A stretch of 64,000 bases of DNA from Rhizobium herbae (GCF_017873135.1 NZ_JAGGJV010000009.1:186001-250000); one strand, 5' to 3'. Shown: positions 18,600 through 28,382, counted from the stretch's first letter. Notes: generated from the letters alone by a model not told the origin. Numbers and translations: made by a program.

Positions 18600-19349
18600 T
18601 CAGCCCGGCAGCGTAATGACCAGCGGCCCGTTGCGGGTGACGACGACCGTGTGTTCGTACTGGACCGTCGGCGCGCGTGGCTCGCTATAGAGCGTCCATG
18701 CGTCATCGCCACCCTCGGCCCATTGGGCGCCCAGCGACAGGAATGGCTCGACGGTGAAGACCATACCGTCGGTCATACGCCGCTTTTCATGTTTGTCCGG
18801 CCAGGTGGCGATTTCCGTCGGCTCCTCGTGCAGCGAGCGTCCGACACCGTGGCTGGCAAGATTGGTCACCAGCGTATAGCGGTTTTTCCTGGCAAAGCTG
18901 CCGATGGCGTTGCCGATCGCCGCCAGCGGCTTGCCTGCCTTCACCTCGTTCAGGCCCACCCACATGGCCCGCTTGCCGTCGCGGCAGAGACGCTCGATCT
19001 GCGGCTTTACGGGGGGAACGGCGAAGGACGCGCCGGTATCGGCAAACAGGCCGTTCTTTTCGGCCGAAACGTCGATATTGACGAGATCGCCGGCCTTGAT
19101 GATGCGCGTGCCCGGAATGCCGTGGGCAACCTCCTCGTTGACGCTGATGCAGGTGGCGCCGGGGAAATTATAGGACAGCTCCGGTGCGGAACGGGCGCCG
19201 GCATCTTCCAGAACCTTGCGGCCGATCGCGTCGAGTTCGGCCGTCGTCATGCCGGGCTCGAGCGCCGTTGCCATCACCTGGATCGCGTTGGCACAGATCC
19301 GGCCGATTTCCTTCAGCCGCTCCAGGTCTTCGTCATTGTTGAGTGTCAT
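18600..19349 (-). CDS. map: Type I methionine aminopeptidase
   Basis: A 249-residue cytosolic metalloprotease that removes the initiator methionine. All expected features are present: FPGATCISVNEEVAHGIPG with the substrate-site histidine, metal ligands in NIDVSAEKNGLFADTG (two Asp), SHGVGRSLHEEP (His), FTVEPFL (Glu) and YEHTVVV (Glu). Length fits type Ia. Many rhizobia carry more than one map gene, and whether this is the essential copy cannot be judged here. Confidence 0.95.
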   Translation of the reverse strand: MTLNNDEDLERLKEIGRICANAIQVMATALEPGMTTAELDAIGRKVLEDAGARSAPELSYNFPGATCISVNEEVAHGIPGTRIIKAGDLVNIDVSAEKNGLFADTGASFAVPPVKPQIERLCRDGKRAMWVGLNEVKAGKPLAAIGNAIGSFARKNRYTLVTNLASHGVGRSLHEEPTEIATWPDKHEKRRMTDGMVFTVEPFLSLGAQWAEGGDDAWTLYSEPRAPTVQYEHTVVVTRNGPLVITLPG

Positions 19350-19427
19350 CGTCTCTCGCTTTCGGCTGTTTATGTAACGCGCCGAAAGCGGTCGATCCAG
19401 ACATCACAAGCAGGAAAATCGGCAAAA

Positions 19428-20486
19428 TCAGGCCGTTTCCGCCTGTTTCTTCTCTTCCGCCAGTGCCGCGCGCACCAGCGGCGCCACCTTGGTGCCGTAG
19501 AGTTCGATGCCGCGCATGATCTGGTCATGCGGCATCAGTCCGATCGCCATCTGCAGCAGGAAGCGATCATTCTTGAAGATCTTCTGATGGCGGACGATCT
19601 TTTCCGCGACCGTATCGGGGTCGCCGAGGAAGAGATTGCCGTTCGGTCCGATCGACTGGTTGAAATGCGCACGGCTGGTCGGCCCCCAGCCACGCTCGCG
19701 GCCGATGCGGTTCATCACCTCGGCCTGCGGACCATAGAACTGGTCGCCGGCCTTTTCCGTCGTCTCGGCGATGAAGCCGTGCACATTGATGCTGGTTTTC
19801 AGCTTCGAGGCATCCTGTCCGGCGCGTCGCGCGGCCTCGCGGTAGAGATCAAACAGCGGCGCATAGCGGGCCGGCTCGCCGCCGATGATCGCCAGCGCCA
19901 CCGGCAGGCCGAGCGCCCCGGCGCGGGCCACCGATTGCGGCGTGCCGCCGACGGCGATCCAGACCGGAAGCGGATCGTTCACAGGGCGCGGATAGACGCC
20001 GCGTCCGTTGATCGGTGCGCGCTTCTCGCCGGACCATGTGACCTTTTCGCCATCGCGGATAGCGAGCAGCAAATCGAGCTTTTCCGAAAACAGCTGGTCG
20101 TAGTCTTCGAGATCGTAGCCGAACAACGGGAAGGATTCGATGAACGAGCCCCGCCCCGCCATGATCTCGGCGCGACCGTTCGAGATCAGGTCGAGTGTGG
20201 CGAACTGCTGGAACACCCGCACGGGATCGTCGGAACTCAGCACCGTGACGGCGCTGGTCAACTTGATGTTTTTGGTCCGCGCAGCCGCAGCCGCAAGGAT
20301 CATCGCCGGGGCCGAGGCGACGTAGTCCGGCCGGTGATGCTCGCCGAGACCGAACACATCAAGCCCGACCTGATCGGCCAGCTCGATTTCCTCGATCAGA
20401 TGACGAACCCGCTCCTCGCCTTCCCTGCCGCGCCCGTCCGGCGCCTGCGGGTGCACATCGCCGAAGGTATAAAGACCAAGTTCCAT
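19428..20486 (-). CDS. LLM-class flavin-dependent oxidoreductase
   Basis: A 352-residue luciferase-like monooxygenase. The N-terminus [14 protein letters not shown], the region [15 protein letters not shown], and [21 protein letters not shown] belong to the widespread Atu2307-type LLM subgroup whose substrates are unknown. FMNH2 would be supplied by a separate reductase that is not nearby. AGGA precedes the ATG. It stands alone between map and glpK on the same strand. Confidence 0.85.
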   Translation of the reverse strand: MELGLYTFGDVHPQAPDGRGREGEERVRHLIEEIELADQVGLDVFGLGEHHRPDYVASAPAMILAAAAARTKNIKLTSAVTVLSSDDPVRVFQQFATLDLISNGRAEIMAGRGSFIESFPLFGYDLEDYDQLFSEKLDLLLAIRDGEKVTWSGEKRAPINGRGVYPRPVNDPLPVWIAVGGTPQSVARAGALGLPVALAIIGGEPARYAPLFDLYREAARRAGQDASKLKTSINVHGFIAETTEKAGDQFYGPQAEVMNRIGRERGWGPTSRAHFNQSIGPNGNLFLGDPDTVAEKIVRHQKIFKNDRFLLQMAIGLMPHDQIMRGIELYGTKVAPLVRAALAEEKKQAETA

Positions 20487-20630
20487 TGCGTCCTGCCTGT
20501 TCGATCAGCCCGAGGGGCGAAGCTACTGATTGGCATCACAAATAGTCGCTCGTCGAGGCATATCACAGGCCCTGCCCTGAAACGCTGTGTTTCCAGAGAA
20601 CAGGAATTGCCGAAGTCCGGACAAGTCAGA

Positions 20631-22121
20631 TTATTCACTCAGCGTCCGCCGCACGGCATCCTTCCAGCCCTTGATCTTGGTCTTGCGTGTTGCCTCGTCC
20701 ATCGTCGGTTCAAAGCGCCGGTCGCGCGCCCAGGATTTGGCAAAATCCTTCTGGTTCGGCCAGACCCCTGCCCGGCTGCCGGCAAGCCAGGCGACGCCGA
20801 GCGCCGTTGTCTCGAGAATGGTCGGTCGATCCACTGGCGCATCGAGCAGGTCGGAGAGACGCTGCATCGTCCAGTCGGAGGCGACCATGCCGCCGTCAAC
20901 GCGCAGAACCGTCTCCTTGCCGTCGCTCTTCCAGTCCTTGTGCATCGCGTCGAGCAGATCGCGCGTCTGGTAGCAGACGGCCTCAAGCGCGGCGCGGGCG
21001 AACTCGGCCGGGCCGGTGTTGCGCGTCATGCCGAAGATGGCGCCGCGCGCATCCGGGTCCCAATGCGGGGCTCCAAGCCCGGTGAAGGCCGGGACGAGAT
21101 AAACCTCCTGCGACGGATCGGCGCTTTCGGCCAGCGTGCCGGTATCGGAAGCCGCCTTGATCACCTTCAGCCCGTCGCGCAACCACTGAACCGCGGCACC
21201 GGCGACGAAGATCGAGCCTTCCAGCGCATAGGTGGTTTCGCCGTCAAGGCGATAGGCAATCGTCGTCAACAGCCGGTTCTTCGAGCGGACGATGTCCTTG
21301 CCGGTGTTCAGCAGCGCGAAGCAGCCGGTGCCATAGGTGGATTTCATCATGCCGGGCTGGAAGCAAGCCTGACCGATGGTTGCCGCCTGCTGGTCGCCGG
21401 CAACGCCGAGGATCGGGATCGCCGCGCCAAAGACGGACGTATCCGTCACGCCGAAATCATCAGCGCAATCCAGCACCGCCGGCAGCATCGCCTCTGGAAC
21501 CCGCAGGATTTCCAGCAGGTCGCGGTCCCAGTCGTTGGTGGCGATATTGAACATCAGGGTGCGCGACGCATTGGTCGCATCGGTAACGAAGGATTTGCCG
21601 CCAGTCAGCCGCCAGATCAGGAATGTGTCGATCGTGCCGAAGCAGAGTTCGCCCTTGGCGCCGCGGGTGCGCGCGCCTTTGACATTGGCCAGCATCCAGG
21701 AAAGCTTGGTGCCGGAAAAATACGGGTCGAGCAGCAGGCCGGTCTTCTTCGTAAACGTCTTTTCCAGCCCCTGGCGCTTCAGCTTGTCGCAATAGGACGC
21801 GGTCCGGCGATCCTGCCAGACGATGGCATTGTGGATCGGTTTGCCGCTGTCGCGCTCCCAGACGACGACGGTCTCGCGCTGGTTGGTGATGCCGATCGCC
21901 GAAAGGTCGCTCGCCTTGATCCCAGCCTTGCGGATGGCTTCCTTGATCGTCCAGACGACAGTCTCCCAGATTTCCTCGGGATCATGCTCGACCCAGCCGG
22001 ATTTGGGAAAATGCTGCTTGAATTCCTTCTGCCCGGACCCGGCGATTTTCTGGTCCTTGTCGAAGACGATCGCACGGCTCGATGTCGTGCCCTGATCGAT
22101 TGCGAGAACATATCCGCTCAT
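20631..22121 (-). CDS. glpK: Glycerol kinase
   Basis: A 496-residue FGGY-family kinase phosphorylating glycerol to glycerol-3-phosphate. Motifs: ATP-binding [13 protein letters not shown] at the N-terminus, [17 protein letters not shown] (glycerol and FBP-responsive region), and [13 protein letters not shown] loop read here as [19 protein letters not shown] lies just upstream of the ATG. The upstream region carries three phased TTCGTTT-type repeats that may bind a DeoR-family GlpR repressor. No glpD or glycerol transporter is in the window. Confidence 0.96.
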   Translation of the reverse strand: MSGYVLAIDQGTTSSRAIVFDKDQKIAGSGQKEFKQHFPKSGWVEHDPEEIWETVVWTIKEAIRKAGIKASDLSAIGITNQRETVVVWERDSGKPIHNAIVWQDRRTASYCDKLKRQGLEKTFTKKTGLLLDPYFSGTKLSWMLANVKGARTRGAKGELCFGTIDTFLIWRLTGGKSFVTDATNASRTLMFNIATNDWDRDLLEILRVPEAMLPAVLDCADDFGVTDTSVFGAAIPILGVAGDQQAATIGQACFQPGMMKSTYGTGCFALLNTGKDIVRSKNRLLTTIAYRLDGETTYALEGSIFVAGAAVQWLRDGLKVIKAASDTGTLAESADPSQEVYLVPAFTGLGAPHWDPDARGAIFGMTRNTGPAEFARAALEAVCYQTRDLLDAMHKDWKSDGKETVLRVDGGMVASDWTMQRLSDLLDAPVDRPTILETTALGVAWLAGSRAGVWPNQKDFAKSWARDRRFEPTMDEATRKTKIKGWKDAVRRTLSE

Positions 22122-22201
22122 CTTGCCCCTCCCAGCGTTTCTTCTGCTCGCAATCTCTCCTCAAGACCGCAGGCCATTTCAAAAACTTCAATACGATACA
22201 A

Positions 22202-22230
22202 AAACGAATGTCAAACGAAAACAAAACGCA
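22202..22230. promoter_or_regulatory. Three 11-bp-phased AAACGAA repeats upstream of glpK
   Basis: AAACGAA occurs at 22202 and 22213, and AAACGCA at 22224, so the unit repeats every 11 bases, one helical turn. Read on the glpK strand this is TTCGTTT, the half-site type bound by DeoR-family repressors such as GlpR. It sits 80-110 bases upstream of the glpK start. The assignment is inference; the repeats themselves are plain. Confidence 0.45.
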
Positions 22231-22286
22231 GATTCGATCGCCAACAAGGCTGCGCCTGCAAGGCACCTGCAATGGTAAAAACACAA

Positions 22287-22314
22287 TTGTCACCGTGCTT
22301 GTTTTGGGCATAGT
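22287..22314 (+). promoter_or_regulatory. Candidate sigma-70-type promoter of xdhA
   Basis: A TTGTCA -35-like hexamer (five of six matches) and a CATAGT -10-like hexamer (four of six) are separated by 16 bases, ending 31 bases before the xdhA ATG. This is the best match in the glpK-xdhA gap on the plus strand. Confidence 0.4.
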
Positions 22315-22345
22315 TTCAAGAGTCGAAATGAGAAGAAGAGACCGC

Positions 22346-23821
22346 ATGACAGAAACGACCGACAGCATCCGTTTCATCCTGAACGAGCGGGACGTCACGC
22401 TGACATCTCTATCGCCAACCGGAACACTGCTCGATTTCCTGCGTCTCGAACTGCGGCTGACCGGCACCAAGGAAGGTTGCGCCGAGGGCGACTGCGGCGC
22501 CTGCACGGTGCTGATCGGGCGGCTGGCGGGTGACAAACTCGTCTACGAAAGTGTCAATGCCTGCATCCGCTTCACCGGTTCGCTCAACGCCACCCATGTC
22601 GTCACCGTCGAACATCTGGCGGCCAAGGACGGAACGCTGCATCCGGTGCAACAGGCCATGGTTGATTATCACGGCTCGCAATGCGGCTTCTGCACACCCG
22701 GCTTCGTCATGTCGCTCTATGGCCTCTGGTTGTCGAAGGACAAGCCGGGCCGGGCAGACATCGAAAAGGCATTGCAGGGCAATCTCTGTCGATGCACGGG
22801 CTACGAGCCGATCGTCAAGGCCGCGGAGGCCGTCACGCAGGCAAGGCCTGACGCAGTATTCGATCCCATCGTCAAGGTCCGCGAAGAGATCATTGCCAGG
22901 CTGGCGGCGATCCGTTCGACGACGACAATCCGCATGGTGAGCGGCGACGCCACCCTGATCGTCCCCGGCACAACCGCTGACCTTGTCGACGCGCTCGCGG
23001 AGCATCCGCAGGCAACGATCGTCGCCGGCTCAACCGATGTCGGCCTCTGGGTGACCAAGCAGATGCGCGAGCTCAACCCTGTCATCTTCATCAACGGGCT
23101 CGAAGACCTGCAAACCATTGGCGAAACAGACGATGGCATCACCATCGGCGCCAGCGTCAGCTACTCAGTCGCCTTCGATCTGATTTCCGCCCGCTATCCT
23201 GCCTTCGGCCGCATGCTGGACCGGCTGGGCGGCGAGCAGGTGCGCAACATGGGCACGATCGGCGGCAATGTCGCCAACGGCTCGCCGATCGGCGATACCC
23301 CGCCGCCGCTGATCGTACTCGGCGCCGGCGTCACCCTGCGATCGAAGGCCGGACAGCGCACCGTGCCGCTCGAGGACTATTTCATCGACTACGGCCGGCA
23401 GGACCGCAAACCCGGCGAATTCGTCGAGAGCATTTTCGTACCCAACCTACCCGCCGATGAGCATTTCGCTGTCTACAAGGTCTCCAAGCGGCGCGACGAG
23501 GATATTTCAGCGCTCTGCGGCGCCTTTCGCATTGCACTCGATAGCGGTGGCCTCGTGACCTCGGCACGGATCGCGTTTGGCGGTATGGCCGGCACCCCGA
23601 AACGGGCAGCAACCGTCGAGGCGGCGCTGATCGGCAAGCTTTGGAACGAGGAGACGGTTAATCTGGCGCAGGCCGCATTTGAGCAGGACTACCAGCCGCT
23701 GACCGACTGGCGGGCAACGGCCGCCTATCGCATGCTGACGGCGAAGAACCTGCTGTTGCGGTTTTTCCTGGAGACATCGGGACAAAAGGCGGAACTTGTC
23801 CGCTTTGAGGTGACGGCATGA
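22346..23821 (+). CDS. xdhA: Xanthine dehydrogenase small subunit (2Fe-2S and FAD)
   Basis: A 491-residue subunit carrying electrons from the molybdenum subunit to NAD. An N-terminal plant-type [2Fe-2S] domain has GCAEGDCGAC (Cys45, 50, 53). A second [2Fe-2S] domain has QCGFCTPGF and NLCRCTGYEP. The FAD-binding domain (about residues 190-370) includes VAGSTDVGLWVTKQ and GGNVANGSPIGDTPP. ATG at 22346 follows the purine-rich GAAGAAGAG; a frame extends upstream but lacks family similarity. It is the first gene of xdhABC, and an unusual palindromic repeat separates it from xdhB. Confidence 0.96.
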   Translation: MTETTDSIRFILNERDVTLTSLSPTGTLLDFLRLELRLTGTKEGCAEGDCGACTVLIGRLAGDKLVYESVNACIRFTGSLNATHVVTVEHLAAKDGTLHPVQQAMVDYHGSQCGFCTPGFVMSLYGLWLSKDKPGRADIEKALQGNLCRCTGYEPIVKAAEAVTQARPDAVFDPIVKVREEIIARLAAIRSTTTIRMVSGDATLIVPGTTADLVDALAEHPQATIVAGSTDVGLWVTKQMRELNPVIFINGLEDLQTIGETDDGITIGASVSYSVAFDLISARYPAFGRMLDRLGGEQVRNMGTIGGNVANGSPIGDTPPPLIVLGAGVTLRSKAGQRTVPLEDYFIDYGRQDRKPGEFVESIFVPNLPADEHFAVYKVSKRRDEDISALCGAFRIALDSGGLVTSARIAFGGMAGTPKRAATVEAALIGKLWNEETVNLAQAAFEQDYQPLTDWRATAAYRMLTAKNLLLRFFLETSGQKAELVRFEVTA

Positions 23822-23840
23822 GTGCGGGCGGCGGTTTTCC

Positions 23841-23967
23841 TCTTCTCCCCCGCGGGGAGAATTGCCGAGTGAAACGAGGCGATGAGGGGGTCTTGCGGCA
23901 AACACCGGTTTATGCGGCTCCCCCTCATCCGGCCCTTTGGGCCACCTTCTCCCCGCTGGGGAGAAGA
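23841..23967. repeat. RIME-like palindromic mosaic repeat between xdhA and xdhB
   Basis: A 127-bp element bounded by TCTTCTCCCC and GGGGAGAAGA inverted ends. It contains the core CCCTCATCCGGCCCTTTGGG and CCACCTTCTCCCCGCTGGGG. The same core occurs in reverse orientation at 36834-36946. This matches the composition and palindromic layout of RIME1-type Rhizobium intergenic mosaic elements. It sits inside the xdh operon, where the folded RNA could alter stability or the XdhA:XdhB ratio. Confidence 0.72.
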
Positions 23968-23990
23968 GAACGAAGCGGAGGCGCATGCTG

Positions 23991-26333
23991 ATGGACAAAT
24001 CCACCTTCGACGAGCGCAAGACCATCGCCGGATCGATGCATTCCGGTCTGCGCCACGACAGCGCCCACAAGCATGTCTCCGGCACCGCTGACTATATTGA
24101 CGACATTCCGGAACCGGCGGGAACGCTGCACGGTGCCTTGGGGATGACTGATCGCGCGCATGCCGAAATTATCGCCATGGACCTGTCGGAGGTCGGATCA
24201 TACCCCGGTGTCGTCTGCGTGCTGACAGCCAGGGACATGCCGCATTCCAACGATATCAGCCCCAGCCATCTCGATGACGAGCCGGTGCTGGCCGATGGCC
24301 TGGTGCAGTTCCACGGCCAGCCGGCATTCGCGGTAATCGCCGAGACCCGCGATATCGCCCGGCGTGCCGCCCGCAAGGCGAAGATCACCTATCGCGACCT
24401 GCCGCACCATACCGATATCCTCGACGCGTTGGAAAATGGCGCCGAGATCGTCACCAAGCCGTTGACGCTTGCCCGAGGCGACGCAGAAGCGGAGCTGGAG
24501 CTTTCTCCGCGGCGCCTCACCGGCCGGATGCGCATTGGCGGCCAGGAGCATTTCTACCTCGAAAGCCACATCGCCATGGCCATTCCAGGCGAAGACGACG
24601 AGATCACCGTCTGGTCTTCCACCCAGCATCCGAGCGAAATCCAGCATATGGTCGGGCATGTACTCGGAGTTCCTTCCAATGCAGTAACGGTGAATGTCCG
24701 GCGCATGGGCGGCGGCTTTGGCGGCAAGGAAACGCAGGGCAACCAGTTTGCAGCACTTGCCGCCGTCGCCGCCAAGAAGCTTAACCGCGCCGTCAAGTTT
24801 CGCCCTGACCGCGACGAGGACATGACCGCGACGGGCAAACGCCACGATTTCCTCGTCGACTACGATGTCGGCTTTGACGACGACGGCCGCATCCATGCGG
24901 TCAAGGCCAACTATGCGGCACGCTGCGGCTATTCCTCCGACCTCTCGGGGCCGGTCACCGACCGTGCCCTGTTCCATGCCGACAGCTCCTATTTCTATCC
25001 GCATGTGAAGCTGACCTCGCAGCCCTTGAAGACGCACACCGTCTCCAACACAGCCTATCGCGGCTTCGGCGGACCGCAGGGCATGGTCGGCGGCGAGCGG
25101 ATCATCGAGGAGATCGCCTATGCGCTCGGCAAGGATCCGCTGGAGATCCGCAAGCTGAATTTCTACGGCGAGAAAGGGTCCGGTCGCGATCTGACACCCT
25201 ATCATCAGCAGGTGGAAGACAACATCATCCGACGTATCGTCGCTGAACTGGAAGAGAATGCCGACTATCAGGCGCGGCGGCAATCGGTCCTCGATTTCAA
25301 CAAGACCAGCCGCATCATCCGCAAGGGCATCGCGCTGACGCCGGTGAAATTCGGCATTTCCTTCACCATGACCGCCTTCAACCAGGCGGGTGCCTTGGTG
25401 CACGTCTATCAGGACGGCTCGATCCACCTGAACCATGGCGGCACGGAAATGGGCCAGGGGCTCTATACCAAGGTGGCGCAGGTTCTGGCCGAGAGCTTCC
25501 AGGTCGATATCACCAACGTCAAGATCACCGCGACCACCACCGGCAAGGTGCCGAACACCTCGGCGACCGCCGCTTCTTCCGGCTCCGACCTCAACGGCAT
25601 GGCGGCTTACGATGCCGCCCGGCAGATCAAGGAACGTCTCGTGGAGTTTGCCGCCGAGCGCTGGCAGACGGATGCGGAAAACATCAGCTTCGTGCCGAAC
25701 CATGTGAAGATCGGTGAAGAATTGGTGCCCTTCCCCGACTTCATCAAGCAGGCCTACTTCGCCCGCATCCAGCTTTCCGCCGCCGGCTTCTACAAGACGC
25801 CGAAAATACATTGGGATCGCAATACCGGACGCGGCACGCCCTTCTACTATTTCGCCTATGGCGCCTCCGTCTCCGAGGTGTCCATAGACACGCTGACCGG
25901 CGAATACATGGTCGACCGCGTCGACGTGCTGCACGATGTCGGCAAGTCGCTCAATCCGGCCATCGACATCGGCCAGGTCGAGGGCGCCTTCGTGCAAGGC
26001 ATGGGCTGGCTGACGACCGAAGAACTCTGGTGGGACGACAAGGGCCGTCTGCGCACCCATGCGCCATCGACCTACAAAATCCCGCTTGCCTCCGACCGGC
26101 CAAAAATCTTCAACGTCAAACTGGCGGAATGGGCCGAGAATGCCGAGATGACCATCGGCCGCTCCAAGGCGGTCGGCGAACCGCCTTTCATGCTGCCGAT
26201 CTCGGTGCTGGAGGCTCTCTCCATGGCCGTCGCCAGCGTTGCGGACTACCGCGAATGCCCAAGGCTCGACACGCCGGCAACGCCGGAACGCGCGCTGATG
26301 GCGATCGAGCGCCTGCGCACGGCGAAAGCTTGA
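23991..26333 (+). CDS. xdhB: Xanthine dehydrogenase large (molybdenum) subunit
   Basis: A 780-residue molybdopterin-binding subunit that hydroxylates hypoxanthine and xanthine to urate. Motifs: GGGFGGKETQGNQ (cofactor-binding), the arginine-bearing TAYRGFGGPQG (substrate site), GGTEMGQGLYTKVAQV, and the catalytic base Glu in AVGEPPFMLP near the C-terminus. ATG at 23991 is preferred because GGAGG at 23977 is nine bases upstream; ATG at 23985 is an alternative but is only three bases from it. The RIME-like repeat occupies most of the gap to xdhA. Confidence 0.95.
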   Translation: MDKSTFDERKTIAGSMHSGLRHDSAHKHVSGTADYIDDIPEPAGTLHGALGMTDRAHAEIIAMDLSEVGSYPGVVCVLTARDMPHSNDISPSHLDDEPVLADGLVQFHGQPAFAVIAETRDIARRAARKAKITYRDLPHHTDILDALENGAEIVTKPLTLARGDAEAELELSPRRLTGRMRIGGQEHFYLESHIAMAIPGEDDEITVWSSTQHPSEIQHMVGHVLGVPSNAVTVNVRRMGGGFGGKETQGNQFAALAAVAAKKLNRAVKFRPDRDEDMTATGKRHDFLVDYDVGFDDDGRIHAVKANYAARCGYSSDLSGPVTDRALFHADSSYFYPHVKLTSQPLKTHTVSNTAYRGFGGPQGMVGGERIIEEIAYALGKDPLEIRKLNFYGEKGSGRDLTPYHQQVEDNIIRRIVAELEENADYQARRQSVLDFNKTSRIIRKGIALTPVKFGISFTMTAFNQAGALVHVYQDGSIHLNHGGTEMGQGLYTKVAQVLAESFQVDITNVKITATTTGKVPNTSATAASSGSDLNGMAAYDAARQIKERLVEFAAERWQTDAENISFVPNHVKIGEELVPFPDFIKQAYFARIQLSAAGFYKTPKIHWDRNTGRGTPFYYFAYGASVSEVSIDTLTGEYMVDRVDVLHDVGKSLNPAIDIGQVEGAFVQGMGWLTTEELWWDDKGRLRTHAPSTYKIPLASDRPKIFNVKLAEWAENAEMTIGRSKAVGEPPFMLPISVLEALSMAVASVADYRECPRLDTPATPERALMAIERLRTAKA

Positions 26334-26345
26334 AGAGACATTGAA

Positions 26346-27170
26346 ATGAACTTTGCAATCGATAGTCTCGAAGCCTTCCTTGAGCGCGAATACAAGCTGG
26401 TCATCGTCGAGATCAGGGAGACCTTCGGCTCGACGCCACGTGAGGCTGGTGCCTTCATGCTGGTATCACCGACTGATGCACATGGAACCATCGGCGGCGG
26501 CCAGATGGAACATCTGGCGATCGACAACGCCCGCGCGCTTCTGGCCGGCGTCAGTGACCAGGTCGAGATGGATATCCCGCTTGGGCCTGATATCGGCCAG
26601 TGCTGCGGGGGGCGCGTGATCCTGACGTTCCGCATCGGCGATGATGCCGCACGCAAAGCGCTTGAGGCGAAGCTGAAGCACAATGTCGAGACGCTGCCGG
26701 AAGTCTGGCTGTTCGGTGCCGGTCATGTCGGCCGGGCATTGGCCGATGCGCTGTTGCTGCTGCCGTTGAAGACCTACGCCGTGGAAACGCGAAAAAGCGA
26801 ACTCGACCTGATGTCGGCCGGCGCCAGCCATCGGCTGGTCGCCATGCCGGAATCAATCGTCAAGGATATTGCGCCTGGCTCTGCCGTCGTCATCCTCACG
26901 CATGACCATGCGCTCGATTTCCTGATTGCAAAAGAGGCGCTGGCTCGCGACGATCTCGCCTATATCGGCATGATCGGCTCGAAGACCAAGCGCGCCACTT
27001 TTGCAAACTGGGCGAAAAAAGAGGGTTTGGGCGACGATTTGGTCGGCAGACTGGTGCTGCCGATTGGCGGCAAGGCCGTCAGTGACAAACGCCCGGCCGT
27101 AATCGCCGCCATGACATCGGCCGAAATCCTTGTCGCGATCGAGAGCTATCGGGTCAGATCCGAATCCTGA
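26346..27170 (+). CDS. xdhC: XdhC, molybdenum-cofactor insertion factor for xanthine dehydrogenase
   Basis: A 274-residue XdhC/CoxI-family protein that binds and delivers sulfurated molybdenum cofactor to XdhB. The N-terminal CoxI-like half has IRETFGSTPREAGAFMLV and GTIGGGQMEHLAID. The C-terminal half is a Rossmann-like domain with WLFGAGHVGRALADAL. It begins 12 bases after xdhB and is in the same operon. Its last 25 bases overlap the 3' end of the convergent DUF1127-like gene. Confidence 0.95.
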   Translation: MNFAIDSLEAFLEREYKLVIVEIRETFGSTPREAGAFMLVSPTDAHGTIGGGQMEHLAIDNARALLAGVSDQVEMDIPLGPDIGQCCGGRVILTFRIGDDAARKALEAKLKHNVETLPEVWLFGAGHVGRALADALLLLPLKTYAVETRKSELDLMSAGASHRLVAMPESIVKDIAPGSAVVILTHDHALDFLIAKEALARDDLAYIGMIGSKTKRATFANWAKKEGLGDDLVGRLVLPIGGKAVSDKRPAVIAAMTSAEILVAIESYRVRSES

Positions 27171-27349
27171 CGTGAGTCGCGACCATCCATGAAACCCATA
27201 TCTCTCTTCATATAGTCGGACATCACTTCGAGATCGAGTTTCGGGTAGCTTGGCCGAAGGCCGTGCAGCATGCGTGCCAGCATCGAACGCCATCCCTGGC
27301 GGCGCTTTTTCGGCATTGATTCATATCTTTCAATTGCTTGGCAATCCAT
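27146..27349 (-). CDS. DUF1127-like small protein
   Basis: A 67-residue basic protein ending with LDLEVMSDYMKRDMGFMDGRD, close to the Ls-(x)-rDiG(f/l)-dGR signature of DUF1127 (YjiS-like) proteins. Such proteins are common in rhizobia and in Agrobacterium influence phosphate metabolism, RNA turnover and stress responses. ATG at 27349 has AGGTG well placed upstream; an in-frame start 63 bases earlier gives an atypical N-terminus. It is divergent from the LysR gene and overlaps the 3' end of xdhC by 25 bases. Confidence 0.68.
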   Translation of the reverse strand: MDCQAIERYESMPKKRRQGWRSMLARMLHGLRPSYPKLDLEVMSDYMKRDMGFMDGRDSRQDSDLTR

Positions 27350-27449
27350 AACGACACCTGTTGTTCCTGTGAAGGTGATTGCAGCATGCGCGCAAACATG
27401 CTCAAATTCCAATCGAACAACCGTCTGGATGCATCAAGAGAACTTATCC

Positions 27450-28382
27450 ATGAAGATGTCGAAACAGTTTCCATTGAATGCGCTTCGGGTCTTCGAAGCG
27501 GCAGCCCGTCTGGGCAGTTTCACCAAGGCGGGCGCTGAACTCGGCATGACGCAGACGGCAGTCAGCTACCAGATCAAGCTGATAGAGGAGAATGTCGGCG
27601 AACCGCTGTTCCTGCGCCGGCCCCGGCAGATTGTGCTGACGGAGGTTGGCCAGAGGCTGGCGCCGAAAGTCGGGGAGGCTTTCGACATGCTGCGGGACGC
27701 CATGGCAAGTGTTCGCGACGATGCGGAAGCCACGCTTCTCATCCATTCGACGCCGACTTTCGCGTCGCAGTGGCTCGCTCACCATCTCGGCTCGTTCCAA
27801 CTCAAACATCCAAGCGTCGCCGTGCGCCTGACGACCAGCGAAACCATTATCGATTTCAATCACGAAGCCGTCGATCTCGCTATCCGCTCAGGCACGGGAG
27901 ATTGGCCGGGACTGATCAGCCATCCGCTCATGAGCGTCGATTTTACGCCGATGCTCAGTCGGCAACTCGCCGAAAGTGTCGGCGGCATCCACACGCCCCG
28001 CGATCTTCTCAAACTGCCGATTATCGACCCCGGTGATCCTTGGTGGACACACTGGTTTGCCGCGGCGGGCGTACACGACGCAGATCTTGCAAGTCGACCG
28101 GCGAGTCGTCTCGGCGCTCAGTCCTTCGAGGCCCGGGCGGCGATTGCCGGACAGGGTGTGGCGATCCTCACCCCGGAATTCTATCCTGACGACATTGCCC
28201 TTGGACGAATCTACCAACCGTTCGAACTGCGCGGCAATGACGGCCACCAATATTGGCTGGTCTATCAGCAGGCGAGGCGAAAATCCCCCAAGATCAAAAG
28301 CTTCCGCGACTGGATACTCAATGAATTCGCGCCCTCCGCAAGTGCCTCCAACCCCGATGCGGCTCACCAAACGGCGAATTAA
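27450..28382 (+). CDS. LysR-family regulator, GcvA-like
   Basis: A 310-residue LysR-type regulator. The N-terminal winged helix-turn-helix is clear (LNALRVFEAAARLGSFTKAG ... MTQTAVSYQIK). The effector domain matches GcvA-type proteins, with LLIHSTPTFASQWLAHHL and DLAIRSGTGDWPGL. The start ATG at 27450 precedes the HTH; an in-frame ATG at 27456 is also possible. Divergent from the DUF1127-like gene, 100 bases apart, a pairing common in rhizobia. It sits between xdhC and puuD and could regulate purine genes, but that is only positional inference. Confidence 0.88.
   Translation: MKMSKQFPLNALRVFEAAARLGSFTKAGAELGMTQTAVSYQIKLIEENVGEPLFLRRPRQIVLTEVGQRLAPKVGEAFDMLRDAMASVRDDAEATLLIHSTPTFASQWLAHHLGSFQLKHPSVAVRLTTSETIIDFNHEAVDLAIRSGTGDWPGLISHPLMSVDFTPMLSRQLAESVGGIHTPRDLLKLPIIDPGDPWWTHWFAAAGVHDADLASRPASRLGAQSFEARAAIAGQGVAILTPEFYPDDIALGRIYQPFELRGNDGHQYWLVYQQARRKSPKIKSFRDWILNEFAPSASASNPDAAHQTAN

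Noticed and set aside
18651..22313. A 1220-codon open frame on the plus strand opposite map, the LLM oxidoreductase and glpK
   Set aside because: The three minus-strand genes have clear motifs and proper starts. The opposite frame is open only because of high-GC codon bias, and its translation resembles no protein.
22122..22345. Purine riboswitch upstream of xdhA
   Set aside because: I could not find the conserved three-way junction core, and such riboswitches are not expected in this lineage.
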